A stretch of DNA of 64,000 nt from NCBI GenBank assembly GCA_015143295.1, contig CM026561.1, positions 41,668,875 through 41,732,874 on the forward strand, read 5' to 3'. The notes beneath the pieces were generated by a model. The model did no database searches, was not told the origin of the DNA, and worked only from the letters and a program-made list of their open reading frames with translations. Position numbers and translations under genes: made by a program. Position 1 is the first letter of the stretch. Each line of letters opens with the position of its first letter. Below, one piece after another: positions 49,430-61,031 of this stretch. The stretch is from Tetracentron sinense. Its lineage: Eukaryota > Streptophyta > Magnoliopsida > Trochodendrales > Trochodendraceae.

Positions 49430-52400
49430 ATGGCGGAGGTACCCAAGAATCTGGAATGGTCTCTACCGGTACCAAGTGTACAAGAGCTGGCGAGCCAACG
49501 GTTGGAGAAGGTGCCACGTAGATACATCAGGGCAGACGTGGAAGATCCCATCACCAATCCCTCTGATCCATCCCTCCGGATCCCCTTGATCGACATGACG
49601 AGGTTGGTCAACCTTGATTCCCGAGACACTGAGTTGCAGAAGCTTCATTCCGCTTGCACTGATTGGGGGGTATTTCAGGTATTTTACATTCCACGGCCAT
49701 TTTGTTCTTCTCATCTTCTGTCCTTGAGAACCTGTTGTGATCTTGAGAAAAAACGACTCGTAATTATCTCCAGTTGTAACCGGACTCCCATGAGTCCGGT
49801 TATACCACTAAACTGCCACGTGTCTCTTTTGACACCTTTTAACTGTGGTTAAGATTCATCCACCCCTAGGGTTTACCTACCTATCTTTGTTTTTTAGAAA
49901 AAAATATTTTAAAAAATTAACATTTTAACCGGGGTAAATTTCTTTTTTTAATTTTTTTTTCTAAATAGCAAGGATTGGTGGGTGAACCTAAGGGTGGGTA
50001 TATCTTAACCACAGTTAAGGGATGCCAAAATAGACACGTGGTAGCTCCACTATTACCAAGTCTCAAGTCTGACTCCTAAGATATTAGAGTTCGCATCTCT
50101 TGCAGCGAGTGCTTGAGAGTATTTTGTAAATTTATTTTGTTTTACCGTTAGCTAGTGGAGCATTTGAAGCTGCCACGAGTGGGCTTCCCTCATCACTCCA
50201 ATAGGAGATAACACACTACCATTGTCATGGAGGTGTTTTTAGTCATTTCAATTAGTTCCATTCTATCTTACTATCATTAGTCGTAACCTCTCTTAAGTTG
50301 TAATATAGGGCACCCTTTTTTGCCCACTTCTTATCCTCTTAAGTGTTGCACTTTTTGATAGCCTGACTGAAGTGTAAGGGTTAATGTTGACTATCTAGGA
50401 TTAATGTGAAGACACATCATGTTTGTGCAACTAGATGGAACCGAACAGTTGCAATAGTGGAGGGTCTTCTTTTTATTTTCTTTGGTCCATCTGAAATGTA
50501 GCTCTAAGGTTGGAAACAGAGCAAATTCAAAGCGAATAGGTATATCCAAATTCTATTTAATTAGATTATCCCGCTATCCAAATTTGATTCGATATTTGAC
50601 GATATTGAAGTATAGTATTTATATACGAAATTGATTAGTTTATATCAGAAAATGTGTAGGTACAAGTTTCTTATAGTTATTGAAAATTTAGATAAAAGTG
50701 TAATAAATCTTATGCATTTTCCTATATTTCCATACTCCAGAGGGCATTGATTGATTATAGGCCTGGGCTTTAACAACCGTTGTTGCTAAGTTTCCCTCCA
50801 TAATAAATTGATCAAATGTGGGAGTGGTCATCTTTCACCATCTAATTGGGAATGAACGGCTTGCATGGGCTTATGCGCGATTTACCCTATAATTTTGCCT
50901 TAATTGTTGCAGCTAATAAACCATGGAGCTCCCAATGAAGCACTAAGAAACATGAAGAAACAAAATCAAGATTTCTTCAACCTTCCTTTACAAGAGAAAA
51001 AACAGTATGCTCAAAAACCAGGAAGTATAGAAGGCTATGGTCAAGCATTTGTAATATCAGAAGAACAGCAGCTTGAATGGTGTGACATGATTTTCCTCAA
51101 AGCTCTTCCCATTCACAACAGAAAGCTGCATTTCTGGCCACAACATCCTCAAGAATTCAGGTAAATCACAACAATGCCACAAATTGTTATGGCCGTCTGA
51201 TCATCTCGATTATGTTGTAGGACCCACTGGATGGTGGATATTGATCCTCTGCATGTTCATCATCTTTGTTTAATAGGGGAACATTAGAGAGGTATGCAGA
51301 AGAAGTGAAGAGAGTTACAGTTTCTATACTGGAGTTTGCCATGGGACTTGGGCTAGAGGCTCATAAATTCTCCCAGGCTTTCCAAGAAGGAAAATATGAA
51401 GTGAGGATGAACTGCTATCCTCATTGTCCTCAACCCGAACGAGTTATTGGGACTTCTCCACATGCTGATAATTCAGGAATCACTCTCTTACTCGAGGGCG
51501 GCGATACGCCCGGTTTACAGTTCAGGAAGGACGGGTGTTGGGTCTTTGTCGAGCCCATTGCTAACGCCTTCGTCGTAAACATTGGCCACATTATGGAGGT
51601 ATAAAACTATAAATATAAATTTATATGTGATGGATATGGATATTATTCCTATTCAAATCCATTTACTCATATAATTATCCAATAGGTATCCGGCTGAGTG
51701 AATTCAAATAATTTATTATCCATTTATAATAGGATACAAATTCGAATATTGATATATGAGATTCGATAAATATCCGTCTAATTATATAATATATTACTAT
51801 ATGAAAATAATATATTATAAGTTTAAAAAGCTAAATTAACCTTATAAATATTTTTTTTTTTACATAATGTAAGACATGAAAGGATTATTTTAATATAGAT
51901 GAAAATAATATTAATTTACTATTTTTAAAATAAAAATTATATTTTTATACATTTTTAGCATTTTTTTTAATTTCATTTAATTTTTTTAATCAAATATTTT
52001 GGACACTATCTGAAGTCGAATATTTTAATCGGAGTCGGATACAAATACTTTTCACTCTCTGCCGGATATTTATTCAAATTTGGATAGTCACATATGTAAC
52101 CAGATATGAATTAAAATATACTACTATTTGCTTCGAATTCGCTCCGTTGACAGCTCTATATGTGCTCATATAGGCATATATGTAGTAAAAGTACTCGATT
52201 TACACAATAATTGTTGAATTATGCAGATAATGAGCAATGGGATTTACAGAGCCCCGGATCACAGAGCAGTAGTAAACAAGTGGAAGGAGAGGTTATCAGT
52301 CGTTACGTTCTGCTATCCGGGCGAAAATGCTGAAATTGGACCAGCCAGTGAACTATTCAAATCAGAAGGTAAAGCTCTCTATAAGACCCTTACCAGTGCA

Positions 52401-52478
52401 GAGTATTTTCATAGATTCTACAATCAGAAACTTGACGGAGATCGGTTCATTGACACCCTAAAAAATCGAATGCCTTAA
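49430..52478 (+). CDS. 2-oxoglutarate/Fe(II)-dependent dioxygenase, SRG1 / norcoclaurine synthase 1-like
   Basis: Exons 49430-49678, 50913-51160, 51277-51598 and 52227-52478 join in phase to give 356 residues, normal for DOXC-class enzymes. Start chosen at MAEVPKNLEWSLPVPSVQEL, the usual N terminus of this clade. The N-terminal DIOX_N part (IPLIDMTRL, LINHGAP) is followed by the double-stranded beta-helix: Fe ligands HAD (SPHADNSGITLL) and the later His in YRAPDHRAVVN, then the 2OG-binding pair RLS. These enzymes oxidise small metabolites; relatives include SRG1, norcoclaurine synthase 1 and codeine/thebaine demethylases. The substrate cannot be told. RLS for the usual RxS is acceptable; DHR for EHR is a mild change. 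Introns 1 and 3 hold transposon copies. Confidence 0.92.
49801..50050. mobile_element. ACGTGTCC-family MITE in dioxygenase intron 1
   Basis: Near-palindromic: gccacgtgtct...tttaactgtggttaag on the left and cttaaccacagttaa...agacacgtggtag on the right, with a T/A-rich centre. This is the most complete foldback copy of the family in the window. Confidence 0.8.
51604..52170. mobile_element. Eroded copy of the TAGGGCTATAAACGG MITE family in dioxygenase intron 3
   Basis: Shares ataggtatccggc.gagtgaattc and gccggatatttattc.aattt with the better preserved element at 55518-55984. The terminal repeats are no longer clear. Confidence 0.65.
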
Positions 52479-52762
52479 AACAGGATGACTAGAGTATTCT
52501 GTTTAATCTGACCTTGTTTCCTTTACCAATGAAACCAAAATAATGTACTTATTCCGGCGTGTGGATGCATAAATACACATGTATAGGTGTATCTGTATTT
52601 ATTTACTTGAATCTGAAACACAGAACAGGTTCCACATATGCTTTACAGTTTACAATGATGAAGTAAAGACAGCTCAGAAATGTTTGTTTGAAGTTAAAAT
52701 GTCTGTTTTTTCGAAGTGATCTTCACTAGAAAAGTCCATGACTGGCATTTTAATATACAACT

Positions 52763-53218
52763 TCATACCCTGCTTATTAATCTTAACTTCAAATGATGTG
52801 GTTTAGGAAGCTGACTTATCTTGGATGGAAAGTGGGTACTCTCTGGTACTTCTACACCAGAAATCTGAACATCTTTGAGACCAATTGATGGGTCATCTGG
52901 TAACATGATATCCAAGTTTGAGTATTGGTTTTTTTTCTGTTTCTGGTTGAACATCTTCTCGAGCTTCCTCATTTGTTCTTCGATCCGCAACTGTAGACTT
53001 CTCTGACTCTGACCCATGGAAGGAAAAGATAAGCGTTATGGTTTGAAGGTGAAATAAGTGTATGAAGAACAGAGAAAAGAAAATAACAGTACTAGAAATA
53101 TAAGAAGGAAAGCAAAAGAAAAAAAAAGGCAGGGAAGTGTGATCATACGTCTAACTGTTCGTGAAAACGCCTCTGGACATCTAGTTGTTGTCGCAGTACC
53201 TCCATTATTTGCATGCTA
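52763..53218 (-). pseudogene. MYB-CC (PHR-like) transcription factor, last two exons only
   Basis: Exon 53218-53149 encodes SMQIMEVLRQQLDVQRRFHEQLD. It splices (donor GAC|GTATGA, acceptor GGTCAG) to exon 53008-52763, starting SQRSLQLRIEEQMRKLEKMF. This is the MYB-CC coiled-coil block (normally LHEQLEVQR.LQLRIE) found in phosphate-starvation-response and related factors. The block mediates dimerisation. Its frame is intact to a stop at 52763. The exon upstream should carry the MYB DNA-binding domain, but beyond 53240 only repeats appear in this window. It is therefore either a gene fragment or a gene with distant upstream exons. It converges on the dioxygenase, 285 bp from its stop. Confidence 0.65.
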
Positions 53219-53289
53219 CTGTCAGATAAGAAAGTGTTTGTGTGCAATTGAGGATCACAGGCACGAAAGGGGCTCATTTTTTCCTTTCA

Positions 53290-53660
53290 ATTTTTTACAT
53301 TAATAAATGAAAATATGTCATGAAAATCTAGGCTTTGAGCTAAAAATAATCTAAGAAGGAGAAACCAACAGGGGGTTGGGTTGTTGGCCAGGACCATGCC
53401 CCTGGAAGCGGAGGTCCTGAGTTCGAATCCCCTCCCTTTGTTGGCCACCCTCAAGGAGTAATCCCGTCTTACTTGATGCGTGTGGCTTGGGGGGTGTTGC
53501 ATGTGCCCGAGGGAATAGTCGGGTGCTCTAAGAGTTGTGGATACTCTCATTTCAAAAAAAATAAAAAAATTAAGAATGAGAACTGATATCAGAAAGTTAT
53601 GTTATTTGATCAGTCTGTAGTGTGGCATTCATCCAAGTTCTCCTCTCATTGCAGATCCCT
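53290..53660. repeat. Segment duplicated at 62600-62765
   Basis: Without the SINE at 53364-53570, the sequence (ttcaattttttac..taataaatgaaaat, ctttgagct, aatctaagaagga, ctgatatcagaaagttatg, catccaagttctcctctc) matches 62615-62762 closely. Confidence 0.8.
53364..53570 (+). mobile_element. tRNA-derived SINE
   Basis: A-box-like ggttgggttgttggcc and B box gagttcgaatccc (53419-53431) are at the normal spacing for a tRNA-type RNA polymerase III promoter, and the element has an A-rich 3' end. Near-perfect target duplication taagaaggagaa (53352-53363) / taagaatgagaa (53571-53582). The paralogous segment at 62681 lacks it. Confidence 0.88.
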
Positions 53661-53689
53661 ACCAGAAATTAGAATACAAAAACAGAATT

Positions 53690-54290
53690 ACAACTGAGGA
53701 TACAAGCGTCCAGATCTATCTTCATGCAAGACAGTCAAGAGCGCCGGCTGGAAGTCCAGCAGTAAAAACAAAAACCGGGAAGGAGGAACAGAAATTGGCA
53801 AGCCAGTTGGCTGTTCTATTGGCTTCCCTCCAAACATGAAGAAAGTCACATGAAACAAAAAAAGAGACATAAGTCTTAAAACACTTTCCTAACTTCATGG
53901 CCCAATTTCCAAGGGGGCTCTGAAATATTCATAAGGATGTCGACAATAAATTTGGAATCTGATTGCACTTGAATGTTTGTAATGGAATGATCCCATGTCA
54001 CCTCAAGCCCTTTTCGAATAGCAAGTAACTCAAGGTCATTGAAACACAAAAGCAACCATTGGATATCCTCTATTGTCACGAATTATACCACCATATTTCG
54101 CATCATTGCCACGAAGGGAACCATCTCTGCTTACAACCCACATACCGGTCGGAGGAGTAACCCAAGAACAAAACCTCTGAATTCTGAGAGTGTAATCAAC
54201 AAGAATTCCCCAACTATCAAGGAAATCTCTATTGCTAGACCTATCCTCGATCTTTGGTTTTGTAGAGGCAAAGTAGAGTTTGGTGTCCAT
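53690..54290 (-). pseudogene. LINE fragment: RNase H domain
   Basis: Minus-strand frames carry WVVSRDGSLRGNDAKYGGII (54165-54110) and NDLELLAIRKGLEVTW with SDSKFIVDIL, then VWREANRTANWLANF near 53820. This is the RNase H domain of plant L1-type LINEs, with the initial catalytic Asp in RDGS. Frameshifts separate the pieces. No reverse transcriptase is nearby. Confidence 0.75.
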
Positions 54291-54410
54291 GGTAATGGCG
54301 CAAATGACGTCTGATGGCTGTATGTAAAAAAAATTTTATAAAAATACTTGATATGTAAATTTTGTATATAGTGGCCCCCAAAAAATATTCTAAAATTTTC
54401 TATATGTATA

Positions 54411-54557
54411 ACATATACCCTTTTAACCGCAGTTAAGATTTATTATCTTAGAAGTAATTATTATTTTTTAAATAATAAGCAAGGGTAGATGTATAAACTC
54501 TAAGAGTGAGTGAATCTTAACCAAAGTTAATGGGTGTTAAAAGGGACATGTATCGCA
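54411..54557. mobile_element. ACGTGTCC-family MITE copy
   Basis: cttttaaccgcagttaagatt on the left and gaatcttaaccaaagttaa..gttaaaagggacatgta on the right form inverted arms. Confidence 0.7.
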
Positions 54558-54696
54558 CGCATTTTACTAAACACGGATTGCACATGTGAAAAAACATTCT
54601 CCATAATATAAAAATAAAAGTATAAAAAAATATAGTAATTTAAGAGTAGTGATTAGTCCACCCGCATTTGACTACATAATCAAATGCATTCCCATT

Positions 54697-54835
54697 TCAT
54701 CCCATTTAACTGTGGTTAAGCTTAACCAACTTAAAGTTATTATTATTTTTATTTTTTTTAAACCAAGGTTAAATGGATGAACCGTAAGGGTGAATGGATT
54801 TTAACCACATTTAGTAGGTATTAAAAAGATGGGCA
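54697..54835. mobile_element. ACGTGTCC-family MITE copy
   Basis: catttaactgtggttaagctt and, inverted, gattttaaccacatttagtaggt, with the ccaaggttaaatggatgaacc core. Confidence 0.65.
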
Positions 54836-55115
54836 TGAGCCAATGAAGACCCGCATTTCGTAACACAGTGGAATTGCGTGGTAAGTTAAGCATTTTTTTT
54901 ACTTTTATTTATATAATGACTATCAAAAGAGATGGGTCATGTTTAATTTTCTTATTATTGGAACCTTTTAGAAAGTAACATTAACGAATTTTATGACTAA
55001 GAAGAACTTATTACTTTAAAAAAAATATTGGGAGCCCAATGCCTCATATCTCAATCCCATTAATTTTCTTCATATATGTACTTCGCCCCGTGTAAAAATT
55101 CCTGGCTCTACCCCT

Positions 55116-55354
55116 GTACCGAAGTATCTGGAATGGTCTCTATCGATACCAAGTGTACAAGAGCTGGCATGCCAACGGTTGGAGAAGATGCCACGTAGAT
55201 ACATCAGGGAAGACATGAAAGATCTCATCAACAATCCCTCTGATCCATCCCTCCGGATCCCCTTGATCGACATGACCAGGTTGGTCAACCTTGATTCCTG
55301 AGAAACAAAGTTGCAGAAGCTTCAATCTGCTTGCAAAAATTGGGGGTATTTCAG
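55116..55354 (+). pseudogene. Duplicate of dioxygenase exon 1, broken
   Basis: Matches 49439-49678 at most positions (TGGAATGGTCTCTA, CCATCCCTCCGGATCCCC, CTTGATTCC) up to the same donor-like tatttcag|gtattt. It lacks the start codon, has TGA after CTTGATTCC (55301-55303) and a 1-base loss in the TTGGGGG run. No later exon follows; LINE sequence starts at about 55435. This is a tandem-duplication remnant, about 5.7 kb from the intact copy. Confidence 0.9.
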
Positions 55355-55517
55355 GTATTTGACATTACACGGTCATTCTCTTCTTCTCCGTCTTTACAGT
55401 AATCTTAAGAAAAAATTAACTTAACTTTTATTCTCTAGTTTGTGGTCCCAAGAATGAGGGTGAACTGGGCCTTCGCGGCCTTGCATATTGGAATGATTGT
55501 ATTCTCATAAAGCATGG

Positions 55518-55984
55518 TAGGGCTATAAACGGATGCGGATATTATCCGTATCTGATTCGTATTTGAATCCGTTTAGTCAGATAATTATCCCAATAGGTAT
55601 CCGGCGGAGTGAATTCGGATAGTAAAATCACTCTCCGTTTATAATCGAATACGAATTAGGATACTGGTATATCTGATCCGATAAATATTTGTCTGATTAT
55701 AATATATTTTAAATTTATAAAATTAATACAACCTTTAAAATATATTTTTTAAATAAAAATTTATATATTTTTTAAATATTAATTTATATTTTATATATAT
55801 ATATATTTTAAATCGAATAGTTCAGATACTATCTGAATCTGAATATTTTAATCGAAGTTAGATACGGATATCATATCTCACTATCCGCCGGATATTTATT
55901 CAGATTCGGATATCCGAATATATAATCGGATACAAATTCGGATATACTACTATCCAGTCTGAATCTGCCCCGTTTATAGCCCTA
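55518..55984. mobile_element. MITE with TAGGGCTATAAACGG inverted ends, inside the LINE
   Basis: Ends TAGGGCTATAAACGG and CCGTTTATAGCCCTA are perfect inverted repeats. Interior is rich in cggatat and atccg motifs. The LINE reading frame continues on either side (IKH / VWEIASKD). The left target copy seems partly deleted. Confidence 0.85.
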
Positions 55985-57360
55985 CTTGTATGGGAAATTG
56001 CTTCTAAAGATAATTCTCTTTGGGTTACCTGGTTCTATAAGCGATTTTTCAGCAAGAATTTATTTTTGTTGGAAATATGATGGTAGAAAATGAAGAGATA
56101 CAACAAATAGATCTGAGGCGTAGGATATACTGTCTTTAAACTGTATTTGTCCCCACACAATGTTAGCAAATATGTCCAACGAATCAATTCCAAGATCCAA
56201 CGAAACACTGCTTGAAAGCTGTTTAACAAAGTTAGTTTGTTGTACTAACTTTGTTCCAGAACACAGAAAGCCTACAAAATTTGCTTAGAGAGATGATCCT
56301 TCCAAACCACGAAGATAATATCATTTGGACTTTTGCCTCAAATGGCTCCTTTTTTGTGAAATCTGCTTGGGAGGGAATTAGGCCGCGAAGGAGTACGATG
56401 ATTTGGGTTGATATGGTGTGGTTCCCACAAACTATTCCTAAGCACTTGATGATCAATTGAATGGTTGTGAAGCACGAATTGATGACTAAGGATAAGCTGG
56501 CTCAATGGGGGCTAATCTCTTAGGTTCAATGTACTTTTTGCAGGGCCCTCAATAGGACCACAACCACCTCTTCCTCCTACGCCCTTACTCGACCAATGTT
56601 TAGAATCATATCATACTTAAGCTTTAGTTAGCTATCCATCACTTTGGGGGAGTAGAATCAGATGATCCAGTGGTTTGCTTGTCGAACAAAGTCTGGTGGG
56701 CTTCGAGGTACCATTAAAAGGCTAGCATTTAATGCCCTTGTTTATCATCTTTGGGCTGAGAGGAATCAGAGGGTTTTTCGTAATGAATTCCTTCTCTTTT
56801 CAATGCATTGTGAACAAGATTTTTGATGATGTGAATGCCAAAGTCGATGCTCTCCAACGAAACATTCTTAACAACAACCCTAATGGAGAGTTGGTTGAAG
56901 GATGGTAGTTGAATGTCAGTTGGGCTAACTGTGCCATTCGATGGGCGTCTTGGATTCCCTCTGATGAGGGGTTTATCAGACTTAGTATCGATGGTTCGTT
57001 TAGACCAAATAGAGAAGGATATGGCCTAATCTTTAGAGATGTGAAAGGCGCTCCTATGGCTGCGATTGCGAGATTGGAGATTTGGTGCTCCATATGGAGT
57101 TACTCGCCATTTTGCATTGACTTGAGGTAGCGTTAAATAGAGGGATCCATAGGCTTCAAGTCTCATTAGGCTCCCATTGGGCTGTCTCTTGTATTATTAA
57201 GGTTTGTGAATGGCCTTGGAAGCATAGGTATATGCTCTCGCATATTGTGAGCCTGATAGATCGGCTTGATAGGTTTCAGCTTTGTTTCACTCATAAAAAG
57301 TCTAACCAAGCTGCTGGTTTTCTCTCTAAATTTTGTACAGTGTGGTGTGCTCAAATTTAA

Positions 57361-58640
57361 TTAACCCGAACGCACACTTTCTATTAAGATACCGGCAAAA
57401 CGGTGTCGATCCATAGAGACTTGTTAAACATGTACTATGATTAAATTAGAATTTTTTTATGGATTTAATAGAAACCGATTTAAAATTTATTATGCTCAGA
57501 TGATAATTAAAAATAAAATAAAACTAATTGAACAAATAAAAGAAGAATAAATATTTTGTTAAAGTGGAATGAGAATAGGGGATCCGGATTTCACCAAAAA
57601 TATAATAAGATTAATCCTAAAATTAATTTCTAAATTTTCTAATTAAAAATGATCGAATATGCAAGCAAATGCTTTAGATCGAAAAATAGATCTTAGGAAA
57701 ATTTTAATTAAAAATCCAGGTTTAAATATTTTCATAACAAGATAATTTTTGAAGTATTTAAAATCTAAAACAAGGATAAATCTTACCGGGTTCTTGGTTT
57801 CCTTATTTTTCCCTTATCACGAGTTAGCCGAGCATTGTTGTATTCAAGACAAGACTGATGAAGTAAATCATCACGCTCTTTATTGATTTTTAATCAACTT
57901 CTTACACCACTCCCTCTTCCACCATTACAAAATAGAACAATAAAAGAAAAGAAAAAAAATGATAGAGAGAAAAGAGAATAAGATTTAGGCTAAAGAGAGA
58001 GAGAGCTAAATGACAAAACTCTAGAAAAGTAAGAGAGAGAAAAAGCAAGAGAGATAGAGAATGTAGAGAATGAGAAAATAAGAGCCCCCCCACACCTCCT
58101 TGGAGGAGGGGTTATATTCCTTTTACTATTCTTCTCATTTTTTTGGAAAAATATTATATTTTCTAAAAGTGAAACATTTCACTTTTCAAAAAGAGTAATT
58201 CTATTTTTTTTTTGGAATGTAGTCAAAATTCTCTCATTGTTTGTATCAATTCACATCTCTTTCAAATCTTTCAAAAAATCTTCCATATTTGTAGATCCTT
58301 ACTTAGACTTGTTTAGGCTTCTTTCATTGGATCTTAACTTGGGTTTTGACACTTGGAGTTGGGTCTTTGGCCATTGACTTGAATATTCTAAATTTGACTT
58401 GGGCCTTTTGACTCCAACTTTTTTAGCTTCTTAGACTTTGGGCCTTTAGCTTCTTAATTTGGGCTTTGACTTGGGTCTTTCTTCTCAATCCCTTGATTTA
58501 ACCTTATTCCTATGCAACCCTCTCAATTTCCTACATAATAAAAGAAAAACTATTATTAGAAAATTAAGAAAAAATAACTAACTAACATATGCAACTGAAG
58601 GGGTAGTAATTAACATTATTCTTTGCACATTACATTTCCA
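57361..58640. other. Unclassified insert within the LINE
   Basis: AT-rich, begins near aacccgaacgcacac and ggtgtcgatccatagagac. It has GA-rich tracts at 57945-58080 and T-rich text with repeated ttgggcttt and cttgggt. No ORF, LTR or inverted end is identified. Confidence 0.45.
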
Positions 58641-58796
58641 AGTGAGCAAGACTTTGGTTCCCTTAGCCTCCCCCGGCTTGCCTTAATCATTAATAAGGAT
58701 GCTAGGGGGTGTAAGTATATTAGGTTGTAAGAGTTTCTTTGTTAATGCAGATTGGGGTCCGCCTTAACCCCCTCCCTTTCATTAAAAAAAAAAGGT

Positions 58797-59117
58797 TGTA
58801 AAATAGACTATGTTCCGATAAGAAGCACATAATTATTTTTTCTTGAGTCTTTTTAATCCAAGAACCTTAAAAAAGTAAAATATTGACATTGAGGAGCATA
58901 AAGATGCATCTAAAGGTTCCTTTTTTCTGCCACGTGTCCCTTATTAATTCTTTAATAAGGGACACTTAAGGTTCACTCAATTACCTTTAGTTTTTTTCTT
59001 TAAAAAAAAACAAACTAATCATAAGGATTAAAAGATTCTAATCAGAGTTCATGGACAGTTGAAGGAGCTTTGTGAGGGCAAAGTTGAGAGCAAATAATTG
59101 CTATATATATAATAACG
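58797..59117. other. Intergenic, short foldback only
   Basis: tgtcccttattaattctttaataagggaca at 58936-58967 is a short perfect foldback. Nothing else is recognised. Confidence 0.5.
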
Positions 59118-59217
59118 GATAAAAAAATGTGGCTGCATTTGTCCTATTTATCACGGTTAAGATTCACTCACGGATTCATTCATTTTACATTGGTTCTTAG
59201 AAAATTAAACATACATA

Positions 59218-59360
59218 TTAACATTATATCGGTTACACTTAATCATAATAATTAAAGGGATGAAAATGAGGCATTCGGCTAACTACTCGCATTATTAACA
59301 TTATATTGGTTACGCTTAATCATAATAATTATAGGGATGAAAATGAGGCATTCGGCTAGC
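59218..59360. repeat. Tandem duplication, about 77-bp spacing
   Basis: The block attaacattatat.ggttac.cttaatcataat, followed by gggatgaaaatgaggcattcggcta, occurs twice in succession (59218 and 59295). Confidence 0.85.
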
Positions 59361-59789
59361 TAATCGAATGCGAGTAGGCTAATCACCTCTCAACCTAAAA
59401 ACTTCTTGAGGGTGAAGAACATAAATAATTTTAGATTTGGATCTCGGTGTCCAACCTCTGAAATTTGAGATCGAATCACGGAGAGTTCAATCACATTCAC
59501 AAGTCAACACGTGTCATTTTTAACCTCTATTAACGGTGGTTTAGATTTGGAACTCAGAGTCGAACCTCTAAAATTCTATGTGGAATGATAATAGCGTCTA
59601 TATGATAATCAGGGCAAATCTCTTGCAGTATCTTATGGGAAGTGATTTAAAATCCTTCATAGTACCTACTATCGAGAGCTGGATCTTTTAACAGATGTGC
59701 CACCCCAGCCAAACTCCCCACCTGACAATGTCTTCCGTCCGAATCGACATGCAAGCAGGCTTTGGTTCCAAAAGGATAAGTGGGGCCAT

Positions 59790-60465
59790 CATTTAAAGCA
59801 CATGTAGACATGGAACCATTGGATGTTAAATCTAATGATCCAATTCTCGATAGGGTATATCCATCTAACCTTAGTTTTAGGGAAAAAATAATCTTACATT
59901 GGTTATGCTTAACCGCAATTAAAGAGGGCTCTACAAGCCGTCATGTGTCCCTTTTAACACCCCTAACTGTGGTTAAGATTCACTCATCCGTAGGATTCAT
60001 TAATCTAACCTTGGTTTAAGAAAATAAAATAAAAAATATTAATCTTAGGTTAATTATGTTTAACCACAATTAAAGGATCTCTATAAACCGCCACGTGTCC
60101 CTTTTAACACCCACTAATTGTGGTTAAAATTCAATCACCACTAGGATTCATCCATTTAACCTTGATTTTTAGAAGAAAAAAAACCTTAGGTTAGTTATGC
60201 TTAACCACAATTAAAGGGGGCTCTACAAGCCGCCATGTGTCCCCTTTAACACCCACTAATTGTGCTTAAGATTCCCTCACCCCACGATTAATCCATCTAA
60301 CCTTACTTTTAAGAAAAAAATAAAAATATTAACCTTAGGTTAATTATATTTAATCACAGTTAAAAGATCTCTATAAGTCACCATGTGTCCCTTTTAATAT
60401 CCACTAACTATGGTTAAGATTCACTCATCCCTAGAGTTTATCTATCTAACATTGGTTTTTAGTGT
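59790..60465. repeat. Tandem array of the ACGTGTCC-family MITE
   Basis: tgtgtccc or cgtgtccc cores lie at 59943, 60092, 60233 and 60382, spacing 149, 141 and 149 bp. Each unit has ttaactgtggttaag-type and cttaaccacaattaa-type arms in inverted orientation. Units 1 and 3 carry ggctctacaagccg before the core; units 2 and 4 carry gatctctataa, so the array is a dimer of dimers. Non-coding. Confidence 0.88.
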
Positions 60466-61031
60466 GTATATATGTATATACTTGATTTTGGAAATATATA
60501 TTAACCTTAAGTTGATATTACTAACCTTGGTTAGAAACCAATTATAATTTATTTTATTGAATTAACTAACCTTGTGTTGAAAATGGGTAGTTTAGATATT
60601 TTAAAATTTTAAATGATGATATCATCAAAGTCCATCCATAAAGTAACTGTAAACTTAAGGAAAGGTGGTATAGACAATCAAAATTGAGGGGAGGGCAATG
60701 TAATTGAGGGGAGGTTTCTGAAATTTCACCAAACCTCAAGGGAGGTGAGTGTAATTTTTATATTTATTTATTTATTATTATTTTTTGTATCAGTAGTAGT
60801 ATCCACACAATTAACTATCAGACACACTCATGCACACAAGAACTTCGGGACAGTCGAATCACAATGGGCTGCGATCCTATCTCGCAGCCACTGTTCCACT
60901 TCCACGAAGCATAGCAGTACTAGTCTACTAGAGGCCATATTTGTAATTTCAACTTTCAAGAGGGAGGGATATCAAAAGAAACCGCCTAAAAGAATACAAA
61001 AGTAAATGGTTTTAGTTGTCAAGCAGTAGCT
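60466..61031. other. Intergenic, nothing recognised
   Basis: Ordinary AT-rich sequence. It could include the promoter of the candidate exon at 61032. Confidence 0.4.

Larger units (their letters stand above)
55435..58796 (+). mobile_element. Plant L1-type LINE, 3' half, with insertions
   Basis: In order: end of reverse transcriptase (GPKNEGELGLRGLAYWN at 55445), resumed after a MITE as WEIASKDNSLWVTWFYKRFF; RT zinc-binding domain (SNGSFFVKSAWEGIRPR from about 56340, WVDMVWFPQTIPKHL); RNase H (RLSIDGSFRPNREGYGLIF from about 56975). The 3' end with a poly(A) tail is at about 58660-58796. Many stops are present. The order fits the plant LINE ORF2. The stretch 57361-58640 between RNase H and tail is foreign. 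Confidence 0.8.

Noticed and set aside
53419..53431. tRNA-like B box suggesting a tRNA gene
   Set aside because: The surrounding sequence does not fold as a tRNA and has an A-tail and TSD; it is a SINE head.
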